Shown here: positions 26,575-34,756 of the stretch, piece after piece | How positions within the stretch are numbered: position 1 is the stretch's first letter | Layout: the number at the start of each line of letters is the position of its first letter | Assembly (NCBI GenBank): GCA_937915375.1 | Contig: CALDMO010000016.1 | Location: 106,617-170,616 of the forward strand | Direction of reading: 5' to 3' | DNA from: an uncultured Marvinbryantia sp. | GTDB taxonomy: Bacteria > Bacillota > Clostridia > Lachnospirales > Lachnospiraceae | Length of the DNA: 64,000 nucleotides | Notes under the pieces: generated by a model | Told to the model about the DNA's origin: nothing | Seen by the model: only the letters and a program-made list of their open reading frames with translations | The model's database searches: none | Program-made: the position numbers and the translations under genes

Positions 26575-27240
26575 TTATTTACATTCTTGTTTCATGGCAA
26601 AGTAACCAATGAGTACGGTCCACACATATGCACAGGTTTTTGGTATCATCAGCATTCCAATCAGAGGAACAGCATCTGCCCAGAGTACTACCGGAAGGTA
26701 GAAACCAAAGCTTAAGACGATGGTCAGCCACATCCATCGGAAGGCTTTATCTTTGTGTTTTTTTGCACTGCTGTAGAACAGGATGATAATCAGAAGACCA
26801 AGCAGAGCAAAAGGAATGTTGCGGTAGATGCCCCATGAGAGCGGCGCTTCGGCGCTGAGCCATTGGTTCTGAGGCATCATGCACAGTAAAATTCGTACAC
26901 CGGCCAGAACATATACAGCGGCGGTAAGAACGTTTTGTTCTTTAATCTGATAGCGTTTCCGCCAGACATAGTAGAGCAGTACATAAAAAAGTGTCATTGT
27001 TACAGAAGTAATCCACTTTCCAAGACCAAGGGGAACGGTATAGTTTTCCAGACCGATGGTACACAGCGCAAGAGCGCGGGGAACCAGATGGAATGCATCG
27101 CCTGCGCCTAATACGACTGCCATCCAGCCAAATAGGCGGAATTGGCTTCCTTTCTTGCTGCCGCGGATCATCATGATTCCGATAGTGATGACAGAAATCA
27201 GATAGACTGCATCAAATAGGGTTTCTACAATTGCTTGCAT
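26575..27240 (-). CDS. Multi-pass membrane protein of unknown function
   Basis: 221 residues with about seven predicted transmembrane helices and short loops. Polar residues cluster in segments such as LGAGDAFHLVPRALAL (helix 2-3) and YYVWRKRYQ. I do not recognise a named family. It lies between a TetR gene (130 bases upstream, same strand) and the DUF2871-like gene, so the three probably form one regulated unit. The palindrome at 27320-27332, identical in its arms to one before the TetR gene, lies in its promoter region. AAAGGAG precedes the start. Confidence 0.75.
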   Translation of the reverse strand: MQAIVETLFDAVYLISVITIGIMMIRGSKKGSQFRLFGWMAVVLGAGDAFHLVPRALALCTIGLENYTVPLGLGKWITSVTMTLFYVLLYYVWRKRYQIKEQNVLTAAVYVLAGVRILLCMMPQNQWLSAEAPLSWGIYRNIPFALLGLLIIILFYSSAKKHKDKAFRWMWLTIVLSFGFYLPVVLWADAVPLIGMLMIPKTCAYVWTVLIGYFAMKQECK

Positions 27241-27269
27241 AATGTTATTCTCCTTTATGTTTATTTTGA

Positions 27270-27303
27270 ACTATGGCGGCGGTAAATACCGCTTCGCTAT
27301 AGT
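27270..27303. repeat. Large imperfect palindrome in the leader of the multi-TM gene
   Basis: ACTAT...ATAGT arms surround the perfect inner repeat GCGGTAAATACCGC (27279-27292). It may fold as a leader hairpin or bind a second regulator. Confidence 0.45.
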
Positions 27304-27319
27304 TACTGACAAATAATAA

Positions 27320-27332
27320 TGAACAGTGTTCA
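27320..27332. promoter_or_regulatory. Candidate TetR operator, promoter-proximal copy 1
   Basis: TGAACAGTGTTCA has the same arms (TGAAC-N3-GTTCA) as the copy before the TetR gene at 27944-27956. It lies between the TetR stop and the multi-TM gene start. Confidence 0.6.
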
Positions 27333-27370
27333 ATTTACTGGATAAAGAATTCCCACGAAACGTGGGAATT

Positions 27371-27928
27371 TCAATAGAGAGTTCTTCGGACGGTTTCCAG
27401 TACGGCGGTGGGATCATAATCCTGCCGCAGTAAAGCTGACAATATCAGGGAAAATAAAACGTTTGCAAATTTTTCCACTGTAAATTGTGCAGTAAAGGCG
27501 TCCGGTCGAATCCTGGAATCCTGCACTAAAACAGAACATAAGCCATCTAAAATATGCTGCCAGGTTTGCTGCATTTTTTGTTTTCCGTCGGATTTATCTT
27601 CTCGCATGAAAACAAGGGAATGGAGAGTAAAAAATCCAGGATATTGCTTGCAGCCGTATTCCATTCGTCCGTATATCCAAGTAATACAGGCAAGAGTGTC
27701 ATGAAATACAGGCTCAGATTCTGGATGATGAAAAATTTCACCCCAGACACTTTCTACTGTGGCGCTGACAAGAGCTGTTTTAGATTTAAAATAATTGTAA
27801 ATCGTACCTACCGATACATCACAGGCTGCCGCGACAGAGCGAATGCTGACAGCGGACCAACCCTGCTGCTGAATCAGGATTCGGCTGGTTTTTAAAATTT
27901 CCTCTTTTGAGGTTACAACTGTATTCAT
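27371..27928 (-). CDS. TetR/AcrR-family transcriptional regulator
   Basis: 185-residue dimeric repressor. The N-terminal helix-turn-helix (residues about 8-52) includes AVSIRSVAAACDVSVGTIYNYFKSK, a textbook TetR recognition region. The C-terminal ligand-binding part is unclassified, as usual for the family. It lies upstream of the multi-TM/DUF2871 genes on the same strand. Twin palindromes TGAAC-N3-GTTCA, one before its own start and one before the membrane-protein genes, point to control of both. The start at 27928 has AGGTGA seven bases upstream. Confidence 0.92.
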   Translation of the reverse strand: MNTVVTSKEEILKTSRILIQQQGWSAVSIRSVAAACDVSVGTIYNYFKSKTALVSATVESVWGEIFHHPESEPVFHDTLACITWIYGRMEYGCKQYPGFFTLHSLVFMREDKSDGKQKMQQTWQHILDGLCSVLVQDSRIRPDAFTAQFTVEKFANVLFSLILSALLRQDYDPTAVLETVRRTLY

Positions 27929-27943
27929 TTTATCACCTCAATA

Positions 27944-27956
27944 TGAACGATGTTCA
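27944..27956. promoter_or_regulatory. Candidate TetR operator, copy 2 (autoregulatory)
   Basis: TGAACGATGTTCA lies 15 bases before the TetR start on its own promoter side. The N3 spacing differs from the N4 of LexA boxes. Confidence 0.6.
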
Positions 27957-28103
27957 TTATAGCATAGACATACTGCAGTGTCAATCATGAAAGAGAATAT
28001 CCTGATCAGTTCGTTTATAAACACAGATGGAGAAAGAAAAAGCTGAAATTTATTAAAAAACATGTTAAGATGAAAGAACAGAGAAAATGACAGGAGAAAG
28101 AAC

Positions 28104-28145
28104 ATGAAATTATGCATTGCAGCAACTCCATGCAAAGTCTTTTAG
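28104..28145 (+). CDS. 13-residue leader peptide before the MFS exporter
   Basis: ATG at 28104 lies seven bases after AGGAG and encodes MKLCIAATPCKVF followed by TAG. The codons for TPCKV overlap the first arm of a perfect 11-base hairpin and a 10-base copy of the sequence next to the exporter's start. This is the layout of translational attenuators such as those of erm, cat and msr genes. It is too short to be recognised by sequence family; the call rests on the site, the context and the RNA pairing. Confidence 0.6.
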   Translation: MKLCIAATPCKVF

Positions 28146-28248
28146 AGCAGGATTGCATGGAGTAAAATTACTGCCTGGAGACTTTGCGTATCAAAAAGAG
28201 AAAGGGAAGAAAGTCCCTTAAAATTTGAGTGATAAGGAGCAAAGTCTT
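28125..28248 (+). promoter_or_regulatory. Candidate translational attenuator of the MFS gene
   Basis: Four segments can pair exclusively. Segment 1 (28125-28140, within the leader peptide) pairs with segment 2 (28153-28163) through 11 perfect bases, ACTCCATGCAA/TTGCATGGAGT. Segment 3, AGACTTTGC (28179-28187), can pair either with GCAAAGTCT in segment 1 (28132-28140) or with the identical GCAAAGTCT (28239-28247) that joins the exporter's AAGGAG to its ATG. When 3 pairs with 4 the ribosome site would be hidden. The inducer and direction are unknown. Confidence 0.6.
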
Positions 28249-29541
28249 ATGAAAAATTATAAAAAAACAATTTATGAAATGAGAAGCTTTTTACTTCTTT
28301 GGATAACACAGGCATTTTCCGGTCTTGGGAGTGCGTTGACGAGTTATGCGTTGGTTTTGTGGTCATATACACAAGAAGGATCTGCGCTTTTGACAGCGAT
28401 GCTGATGGTATGTTCCTATACGCCGTATGTAATATGCAGCATTTTTGCCGGGGCATTCAGCGACCGATGGAATAAGAAAGTGACGATGCTGGTCTGTGAC
28501 GCAGCAGCGGCAGGTACAACCATAGTGATGCTGCTTCTATTAAAGACAGATTCCTTAAAAATTTGGCATCTATATTTGATCAATATGATAAACGGTCTGA
28601 TGAATACGGTGCAGCAGCCGGCTACAGAGGTGGCGGTGACGCGTATCCTGCCGAAGAAGTATTATCAAAAAGTGGGAGGTTTGAAATATTTTTCGAGTTC
28701 TCTGAATTCCATTCTAGCGCCAATGATTGCGACGGCTGTTTATGGAATTGCCGGAATGGATGCAATTATCGGCATTGATTTATTTACGTTTGCAGCAGCG
28801 TTTCTGATGTTGGCATTTGTAATCCGGATTCCGGAAGGGGAAAAGCAGTCAGAGAAAAAAGAGAAGTTGTTGGTATCGGTAAAACAAGGAATCGGATGGC
28901 TGCAAAAAGAACGAGGTATTTTCAAGCTGATTTTGTTTTTGGCATCGATCAATCTGGTGGCATCTATTTATAATGCGGCATTTCCGGCAATGCTTCTCTC
29001 CAGAGAGGGCGGCAGTGAGCAGGTTATGGGTCTGGTGAATGCGGTTGTTGGCTGTTCGACGCTTGCTGGAAGCTTGCTTGCCGCCCTTGCTAAAACGCCG
29101 AAGAGCCGCGTACGTGTGATTTGCAATAGTTTATTGTTTTCGATGAGCTTTGAGAATTTTATGTTGGCGCTTGGCAGGGAACCGCTGATTTGGTGTATTG
29201 GCGGTTTTCTGGGATGGATTTTGATTCCATTGATGAATACGAATCTTGACGCTGTTATGCGGCTGCGTGTGCCGGAGGAAATGCAGGGACGTATTTATTC
29301 GGTACGGAATTCATTTCAGTTTTTTACAATTCCGGTCGGATATTTTCTGGGAGGTTTTTTGGTCGATCAGATATTTGAACCGATTATGGCAAGCCAGAGC
29401 GCGGATAGTCTGTTAGTAAAAGTATTCGGCAGCGGCAAAGGGTCCGGAGCGGCGCTGCTGTTTTTCGTGACTGCCTTTGCAGGAATTGGTGTGTGCTTGT
29501 ATTTTCGGAGAGATAAACAAATTTGGGCGTTAGAAAAATGA
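28249..29541 (+). CDS. MFS drug exporter, DHA3 (macrolide-efflux) type
   Basis: 430-residue proton-coupled exporter with about 12 helices. The loop 2-3 motif GAFSDRWNKKVTMLVCDAAA is the MFS signature A in the form found in the DHA3 branch that includes MefA-like proteins, and QPATEVAVTRILPKKYYQKVGGL is a further DHA3 hallmark. The Met at 28249 is chosen, ten bases after AAGGAG; an in-frame TTG eight codons upstream overlaps the site. Expression is probably controlled by the leader peptide and alternative RNA pairings upstream. The substrate is unknown; a ribosome-targeting antibiotic would fit that type of control. Confidence 0.88.
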   Translation: MKNYKKTIYEMRSFLLLWITQAFSGLGSALTSYALVLWSYTQEGSALLTAMLMVCSYTPYVICSIFAGAFSDRWNKKVTMLVCDAAAAGTTIVMLLLLKTDSLKIWHLYLINMINGLMNTVQQPATEVAVTRILPKKYYQKVGGLKYFSSSLNSILAPMIATAVYGIAGMDAIIGIDLFTFAAAFLMLAFVIRIPEGEKQSEKKEKLLVSVKQGIGWLQKERGIFKLILFLASINLVASIYNAAFPAMLLSREGGSEQVMGLVNAVVGCSTLAGSLLAALAKTPKSRVRVICNSLLFSMSFENFMLALGREPLIWCIGGFLGWILIPLMNTNLDAVMRLRVPEEMQGRIYSVRNSFQFFTIPVGYFLGGFLVDQIFEPIMASQSADSLLVKVFGSGKGSGAALLFFVTAFAGIGVCLYFRRDKQIWALEK

Positions 29542-29563
29542 AATTAAAACGGAGGAAATGAGA

Positions 29564-30316
29564 ATGAAATTTATATCCTGGAACGTAAATGGGCTGCGTG
29601 CCTGTGTTCAGAAAGGATTCATGGAGTTTTTTCAGGAGACGGATGCGGACATTTTCTGCATCCAAGAATCCAAGATGCAGGAAGGACAGTTAGAACTGGA
29701 TACACCGGGCTATTATCAGTACTGGAACTATGCAAAGAAAAAGGGATATTCGGGAACCGCAATTTTTACGAAAGAAGAACCGCTTTCGGTTGCGCATGGG
29801 ATTGGTATAGAGGAGCATGATCAGGAAGGACGCGTAATCACATTGGAGTTTGAGGATTTCTATTTTATTACAGTGTATACGCCAAATTCACAAAATGAAC
29901 TGGCGCGTCTGCCGTATCGAATGCAGTGGGAAGATGATTTTCTGGCGTACCTGAAAAAGCTGGAGGAGAAAAAGCCGGTAATTTTTTGTGGAGACCTGAA
30001 TGTGGCACATAGAGAAATCGATCTGAAAAATCCGAAAACAAACCGTAAAAATGCCGGATTTACAGATGAAGAACGTGGAAAGTTTTCTAATCTTCTGCAG
30101 GCCGGATTTATTGATACCTTCCGTTATTTTTATCCGGATCAGGAGGGAATTTATTCTTGGTGGTCGTACCGATTCAGCGCCAGAGCAAAAAATGCGGGGT
30201 GGCGTATCGATTATTTCTGTGTATCTGAAGTGCTGAAAGACCGTTTGACGGATGCCAAAATTCTCACAGAGGTGATGGGTTCGGATCACTGTCCGGTAGA
30301 ACTGGATTTAAAATGA
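29564..30316 (+). CDS. xth: Exodeoxyribonuclease III / AP endonuclease
   Basis: 250-residue Mg-dependent endonuclease of the EEP superfamily that cleaves DNA at abasic sites and trims blocked 3' ends in base excision repair. Motifs are complete: FISWNVNGLRAC, CIQESKMQ (metal Glu), TVYTPN, FCGDLNVAH (Asp and Asn), YSWWSYR, WRIDYFCVS and the catalytic GSDHCPVELDL. The ATG at 29564 lies eight bases after GGAGG; an ATG six bases upstream is too close to that site. It follows the MFS gene by 22 bases and is closed by a strong terminator. Confidence 0.97.
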   Translation: MKFISWNVNGLRACVQKGFMEFFQETDADIFCIQESKMQEGQLELDTPGYYQYWNYAKKKGYSGTAIFTKEEPLSVAHGIGIEEHDQEGRVITLEFEDFYFITVYTPNSQNELARLPYRMQWEDDFLAYLKKLEEKKPVIFCGDLNVAHREIDLKNPKTNRKNAGFTDEERGKFSNLLQAGFIDTFRYFYPDQEGIYSWWSYRFSARAKNAGWRIDYFCVSEVLKDRLTDAKILTEVMGSDHCPVELDLK

Positions 30317-30348
30317 GAGATTAAATGCAGAAAAATTACAGATAAAAG

Positions 30349-30393
30349 AAAAGATGCCTTCGCAGATGATTCGTCTGCGAGGCATCTTTTTTT
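30349..30393 (+). terminator. Terminator after xth
   Basis: AAAAGATGCCT-TCGCAGA pairs with TCTGCGA-GGCATCTTTT around a short loop, followed by TTT. Confidence 0.9.
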
Positions 30394-30485
30394 ATAGGAA
30401 GAATTAAAAAATTTCAAAGAGAAACTATCTTTTTTACAATTAACAACGTTATACTTTACAGATAAGCAGATACGAGGAGGGGCTT

Positions 30486-31004
30486 ATGGATGCGGATTTT
30501 CTTTTAATACGAAAAATGAAGCAGGGCGATGAGCGTGCGATTGAAATGTTTGTGCGGAAATATTATCCGGTTATTTTACAATATTGCGGTTATCGATGCT
30601 TTGACAGTGATTATGCGCAGGATCTGGCACAGGAAACATTCGCAAAATTTTTTGCCGCGCTGCCCCAATATCGTCATCAGGGAAAGGCAAAAAATTATTT
30701 ATATACGATTGCCGGTAATTTGTGCCGTGATCAGGGACGGAAGAAGGCGGAAATTCCGGTAGAGGAATTGATAGAATTACCGGATGACCGAACGGGGCAG
30801 ATGGATGAAAAAATACAAGTGGAATGGGCCCTGCGGCAGCTGCCGGAGGAATTTCGGGAGATTATAATTTTGTATTATTTTCAGGAACTAAAAGGAAAGG
30901 AGATTGCCGCACTGTTGAGAATTGGCTTGCCGTTAGTGAAATACCGTCTTAGGCGGGCAAAAGAGCTTTTAGAAAAGCTGCTTGGAGAGGAGGAAGAGGC
31001 ATGA
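30486..31004 (+). CDS. ECF-type sigma factor, cassette A
   Basis: 172-residue alternative sigma factor with only regions 2 and 4. Region 2 includes DYAQDLAQETFAKFFAALP at about residues 41-60, and region 4 includes LPEEFREIIILYYFQELKGKEIAALL with a C-terminal helix-turn-helix. GAGGAGG precedes the ATG. Its stop overlaps the next gene's ATG (ATGA), so sigma factor and multi-TM protein are translationally coupled, as usual for sigma/anti-sigma pairs. An AACGTTATA element 33 bases upstream recurs before the sigma gene of cassette B and may be part of a self-recognised promoter. Confidence 0.92.
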   Translation: MDADFLLIRKMKQGDERAIEMFVRKYYPVILQYCGYRCFDSDYAQDLAQETFAKFFAALPQYRHQGKAKNYLYTIAGNLCRDQGRKKAEIPVEELIELPDDRTGQMDEKIQVEWALRQLPEEFREIIILYYFQELKGKEIAALLRIGLPLVKYRLRRAKELLEKLLGEEEEA

Positions 31005-31753
31005 AGATAGAGGAAAAATTGTATCGTTATAAAGAACAGCAGACGATTACCATCGGGGAGGAACAGCTTTTACGGGTGGCAGAGCGGGCACAGGAAATAG
31101 TAGCGGAAAAGCAGCAGAATATCATGTCATATCCGGAGTTTCTGAAAAGCCAGTTTTATTATATCCGCAAACGCTGGTGGGTATTGCAATTCCTTTTGAT
31201 GGCGGGGATGCTGCAGTGGATTGCCGTTGCGGGAAACTATTTAAGCATCCGCAGGGAGATGGGGGTCTTTTCTGTACTATTTGTAATCTTGATTATTCCG
31301 GAATTGTGGAAAAATCGCAGCAGTCAGTCGATGGAAGTGGAAAGTGCTTCTTATTATACCTTAAAGCAGATTTACGCGGCTCGAATATTAATTTTTACGG
31401 CAGTGGATGTCTTGCTGTTCAGCATTTTCTGCAGTGTTTCGACCGTTGCTTTTCAGGTATCGGCGGAGGAACTGATTGCACAGTGTCTGGTGCCGAGCTG
31501 TGTGACGGCATGTATCTGTTTTTGGTCTCTTGGCAGCAGAAGACATTTTGGAGAGACAGCTGCGATTGCCATTTGCCTGGTTTGGAGCCTGATCTGGTTG
31601 ATGGTAATACTGAACAGAAGGGTGTACGACTTGATCAGCCTGCCGGTCTGGATTGGTATTTTAAGTGTAACGATCGTATGTTTGGGGATGGCTGTGTACC
31701 GGACATTGCATAATTGTGAGAACTGTTGGGAGGGAATACAGATATGGAATTAA
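31001..31753 (+). CDS. Multi-TM protein, candidate membrane anti-sigma factor, cassette A
   Basis: 250 residues: about 60 cytoplasmic residues, then about six transmembrane helices. It overlaps the sigma gene by four bases and the ATPase gene by ten. It lacks the HxxxCxxC zinc motif of common anti-sigma factors. A segment after helix 2 (ESASYYTLKQIYAARILI) aligns with EQASRYNLRSILFARLEI in the cassette B counterpart, so the two are paralogues. It could hold the sigma factor at the membrane, be a transporter subunit, or both. I do not recognise a named family. Confidence 0.7.
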   Translation: MKIEEKLYRYKEQQTITIGEEQLLRVAERAQEIVAEKQQNIMSYPEFLKSQFYYIRKRWWVLQFLLMAGMLQWIAVAGNYLSIRREMGVFSVLFVILIIPELWKNRSSQSMEVESASYYTLKQIYAARILIFTAVDVLLFSIFCSVSTVAFQVSAEELIAQCLVPSCVTACICFWSLGSRRHFGETAAIAICLVWSLIWLMVILNRRVYDLISLPVWIGILSVTIVCLGMAVYRTLHNCENCWEGIQIWN

Positions 31754-32652
31754 CGCTTGTGAATGTAACAAAAGAATTTGAACAGGACAGAGAAAAATTT
31801 GCTGCGGTTGACGGAGTGACATATACGATGCACCACGGTGTGTATGGATTGCTGGGAGTAAACGGAGCGGGAAAAACGACTTTGATGAGGATGCTCTGTA
31901 CGTTGCTGCGGCCGACAAAAGGGCAGATTTTGCTGGATGGAAAAGATATTTTTTCTATGGATGGAGAATATCGAAGGCTTTTGGGGTATCTGCCGCAGGA
32001 ATTTGGATATTATCCGGAATTTTCGGTAAGGGATTATTTGCTGTATATTGCTTCTATTAAAGGAATCCGTCCGGCAGCGGCAAAAAAAAGAGTGAGAGAT
32101 CTGCTGCGGCAGGTGGGAATGGAAAAAGCGGCAGCTAAGAAGATGAAGAAGCTCTCGGGCGGTATGAAACGGCGCGTGGGGATCGCGCAGGCAATGCTGA
32201 ATAATCCGAAAATACTGATTCTAGATGAACCGACAGCCGGGCTTGACCCGAATGAGCGCATTCGATTTCGAAATCTGATCAGCGAACTGGCGGCGGAGCG
32301 GCTGGTGCTGCTTTCCACACATATTGTTTCGGATATTGAATATATTGCGAATGAAATTCTGCTGATGAAGGACGGGAAAATTTTGCATTCCGGAACGGCG
32401 TATGAGGTGATTGACGCTGTTCCGACAAGAGTATGGAAGGTGCAGGTATCTGGCGCGGAAGCGGAACGATATATGCGTCGGTACCAGGTGGTGAACATTA
32501 AGAACGCGGCGGATTATACAGAGCTTCGCATTCTTTCATCGCAGGCTCCTACGCCGATGGCACAGGAGGATACACTAACGCTGGAGGACGCATTTTTATA
32601 CTATTTTGAGACAAGAGAAGAAGGAGAGGAGTACAGAGATGGTAAAGTATGA
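31744..32652 (+). CDS. ABC transporter ATP-binding protein, cassette A
   Basis: 302-residue ATPase of the ABC-2 exporter type. Walker A GVNGAGKTT, Q-loop YLPQEFGYYPEF, signature LSGGMKRR, Walker B LILDEPTAGLDP and the switch His in LLSTHIVSD are intact. About 80 extra residues at the C-terminus form an accessory domain missing from its cassette B paralogue (231 residues). The Met at 31744 lies behind GGGAGGGA inside the end of the previous gene. It pairs with the permease that overlaps its 3' end by 14 bases. Confidence 0.93.
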   Translation: MELTLVNVTKEFEQDREKFAAVDGVTYTMHHGVYGLLGVNGAGKTTLMRMLCTLLRPTKGQILLDGKDIFSMDGEYRRLLGYLPQEFGYYPEFSVRDYLLYIASIKGIRPAAAKKRVRDLLRQVGMEKAAAKKMKKLSGGMKRRVGIAQAMLNNPKILILDEPTAGLDPNERIRFRNLISELAAERLVLLSTHIVSDIEYIANEILLMKDGKILHSGTAYEVIDAVPTRVWKVQVSGAEAERYMRRYQVVNIKNAADYTELRILSSQAPTPMAQEDTLTLEDAFLYYFETREEGEEYRDGKV

Positions 32653-33859
32653 AATAAAAAAGATTCTTTCCCGGACCGGAAGTAGGATTGCGCTTTTTCT
32701 GTTGGGATTGTTGGTGCTTTTTTGCGGGTTCGGAGCAATGCGGAATGTTGCCTATGTGAATGAACAGGGGAAAGAAGAGGTTGGTCCGTCGGCAATACGC
32801 AAGCTGAAAACGGAAGTTGCCAGGTGGGAAGGGGAACTGACGACAGAAAAACTGACGAAAGTGCTGGAAGAACACCAGCGGATCAGCCAGACAGAGGAAT
32901 GGAATTCAACAAATATGCGGGAAAGCAACAAGGCATTTGGATGGACACAGGGATATCGAGATATTTATTATCTGCTGATTCGCGCTTACTGCGGTTTTCA
33001 GGACTATGATTATTATGTAGTGAATCGTTTGACGGCGGCTGATATGCCGCATTTTTATGAGAATCGTATCAAACAGCTGCAGGAATGGCTTGATACGGCG
33101 GCAAAAGACCGCTTTAACAAAATGGAAAAAGAATTTCTACTTGCGCAGTATCAGAAACTGGAGACGCCGCTGTACTATGAATTTCATCGCGGCTGGACGC
33201 AGCTTTTTGAAATCGCGCCGACTGTGCAGATGATCATGGTAATGATTCTGGGATATCTGCTGTCCGGTTTGTTTGCAAGGGAAGTATCCTTGAAAGCGGA
33301 TGCTGTCTTTTTTACTTCTTTCTATGGAAGAAACAAGGCGGTGCAGGCAAAGGTTACAGCCGGATTCCTGCTGTCAACGGTGGTTTACTGGAGTACAATG
33401 GCAATTTATTCACTGTTGGTTTTAGGGATGATCGGCATAGACGGCGCTGGATGCATGATACAGATACGGAGCGGTTGGAAGAGTATCTATAATATTACGA
33501 TGCTGCAGGAATATTTACTGATTCTGTTTGGCGGTTATGTTGGAATGCTGTTCTTTGCCGCATTGACGATGCTGATCTCAGCGAAAACAAAGTCGGCGGT
33601 TGTAGCAGTGGTAACACCATTTATACTGATTTTTTTGCCGAGTTTTTTGCCGGAACATCTGCCAATGCTGTCAAAAATAATCGGGTTAATGCCGGATCAG
33701 CTTTTGCAGATAGGACAAGCGCTCCTGTTGTTTGAGACGTATTCCATCGGCGGAAAAATAATGGGATCACTGCCGATTTTGTTTGTCGGATATGTGGTAA
33801 TTGCGGCAGTTTTGTATCCGTTGGTATACCGGGTGTTTCGGAGGATGGAAGTGAAATAA
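32639..33859 (+). CDS. ABC-2 type permease, cassette A
   Basis: 406 residues. One helix near the N-terminus (about residues 17-37) is followed by an extracytoplasmic domain of about 130 residues and then five or six helices from about residue 195. This layout fits ABC-2 exporters and permeases that act on lipids or peptides at the membrane. The Met at 32639 (VKYEIKKIL) overlaps the ATPase gene, and GAGAGGAG lies upstream. Its paralogue at 36956 has the same architecture. The cargo is unknown. Confidence 0.82.
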   Translation: MVKYEIKKILSRTGSRIALFLLGLLVLFCGFGAMRNVAYVNEQGKEEVGPSAIRKLKTEVARWEGELTTEKLTKVLEEHQRISQTEEWNSTNMRESNKAFGWTQGYRDIYYLLIRAYCGFQDYDYYVVNRLTAADMPHFYENRIKQLQEWLDTAAKDRFNKMEKEFLLAQYQKLETPLYYEFHRGWTQLFEIAPTVQMIMVMILGYLLSGLFAREVSLKADAVFFTSFYGRNKAVQAKVTAGFLLSTVVYWSTMAIYSLLVLGMIGIDGAGCMIQIRSGWKSIYNITMLQEYLLILFGGYVGMLFFAALTMLISAKTKSAVVAVVTPFILIFLPSFLPEHLPMLSKIIGLMPDQLLQIGQALLLFETYSIGGKIMGSLPILFVGYVVIAAVLYPLVYRVFRRMEVK

Positions 33860-33875
33860 AATTTTCAAAAACAGC

Positions 33876-33906
33876 TTGACACTGACGTAACGTCAGCCCC
33901 TATACT
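33876..33906 (+). promoter_or_regulatory. MerR-type promoter with spacer operator
   Basis: TTGACA (33876-33881) and TATACT (33901-33906) are separated by 19 bases. The spacer contains the perfect palindrome CTGACGTAACGTCAG (33882-33896). The overlong spacer carrying a dyad is the standard arrangement for MerR-family activators, which twist the DNA to realign the two boxes. Confidence 0.88.
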
Positions 33907-33933
33907 GTTCTTACACGGAAGGGGGAATACTGT

Positions 33934-34665
33934 ATGAGGACAGTAAAAGAAGTGAGCAGTTTGACCGGCGTGAGTATACGCACGCTGCACCATTATGATG
34001 CCATCGGACTTCTGCGGCCAAAGAGGGAAGACGGGTCAAAATACCGACTTTATGACGATAAAGATTTGGAGCGTCTGCAGCTGATATTATTGTTCCGGGA
34101 ACTGAAATTCTCCTTGAAAGAAATTGGGGGGATCATCGACAGTCCTGCATTTGATAAGGAAAAAGCGTTGGAACAGCAGCTGGAACTTCTGATGCTGCAG
34201 CGGGAGCATATCAATAACCTGATTTCTCTTGCCCGTGGAATAAAACGAATGGGAGTGAAACAAATGGTGGATTTTAGTGCTTTTGATACGAAAAAGCTGG
34301 ATGCATACGCAAAGGAAGCCAAAGAAAAATGGGGCAATACGGACATTTATTGTGAGTCAGAGGAAAAAACAAAACGGCGCAGCGATACCGAAAATAAAAT
34401 GCTGTGTGTTGAGATGATGGATATTTTTCGGGAATTTGGTGAGATCCGTACACAGGATGCAGCTGGAGAGCAGACACAGAAGCTGGTGAGAAAGCTGCAG
34501 GATTTTATCACGGAGCATTATTACCGGTGTACGCCGGAGATATTGGATTCGCTGGCCTTGATGTATACAGAGGACGTACGATTTACAGAAAATATTGATC
34601 AGGCAGGCGGGGATGGATGCGCGGCGTTTGCCGCGGAGGCGATCCATATTTACTGCAAGCGCTGA
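33934..34665 (+). CDS. MerR-family regulator with a TipAS antibiotic-recognition domain
   Basis: 243 residues. The N-terminal winged helix-turn-helix (TVKEVSSLTGVSIRTLHHYDAIGLL) is a clear MerR domain, followed by the dimerisation helix (residues about 75-110). The C-terminal part matches the TipAS domain of TipAL-like regulators (WGNTDIY, then YYRCTPEILDSLALMYTEDVRF), which in known cases binds thiopeptides or other bulky antibiotics. It most likely activates its own promoter (33876-33906) and possibly a neighbouring cassette. It lies between two paralogous sigma/ABC cassettes, so a role in sensing the toxic compound handled by them is inferred. Confidence 0.9.
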   Translation: MRTVKEVSSLTGVSIRTLHHYDAIGLLRPKREDGSKYRLYDDKDLERLQLILLFRELKFSLKEIGGIIDSPAFDKEKALEQQLELLMLQREHINNLISLARGIKRMGVKQMVDFSAFDTKKLDAYAKEAKEKWGNTDIYCESEEKTKRRSDTENKMLCVEMMDIFREFGEIRTQDAAGEQTQKLVRKLQDFITEHYYRCTPEILDSLALMYTEDVRFTENIDQAGGDGCAAFAAEAIHIYCKR

Positions 34666-34715
34666 ATGTGTGAGTTTGAGGGATCAAATGAATTTTAGAT
34701 AGATTTATTTATGAG

Positions 34716-34749
34716 AAAAACGAGGGCTGTATCAAAGTCCTCGTTTTTT
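34716..34749 (+). terminator. Terminator after the merR-type gene
   Basis: AAAAACGAGG pairs with CCTCGTTTTT around a short loop, then TT. Confidence 0.85.
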
Positions 34750-34756
34750 ACATGAT

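Larger units (their letters stand above)
27929..28248. other. 320-base gap between the TetR gene and the MFS gene
   Basis: It holds the TetR operator at 27944-27956, an A-rich stretch where the divergent promoters should lie, the 13-codon leader peptide and the attenuator. No larger gene is present. Confidence 0.7.

Noticed and set aside
27320..27956. LexA boxes near the TetR gene
   Set aside because: GAAC and GTTC are separated by three bases instead of four, and the pair fits a TetR operator better.
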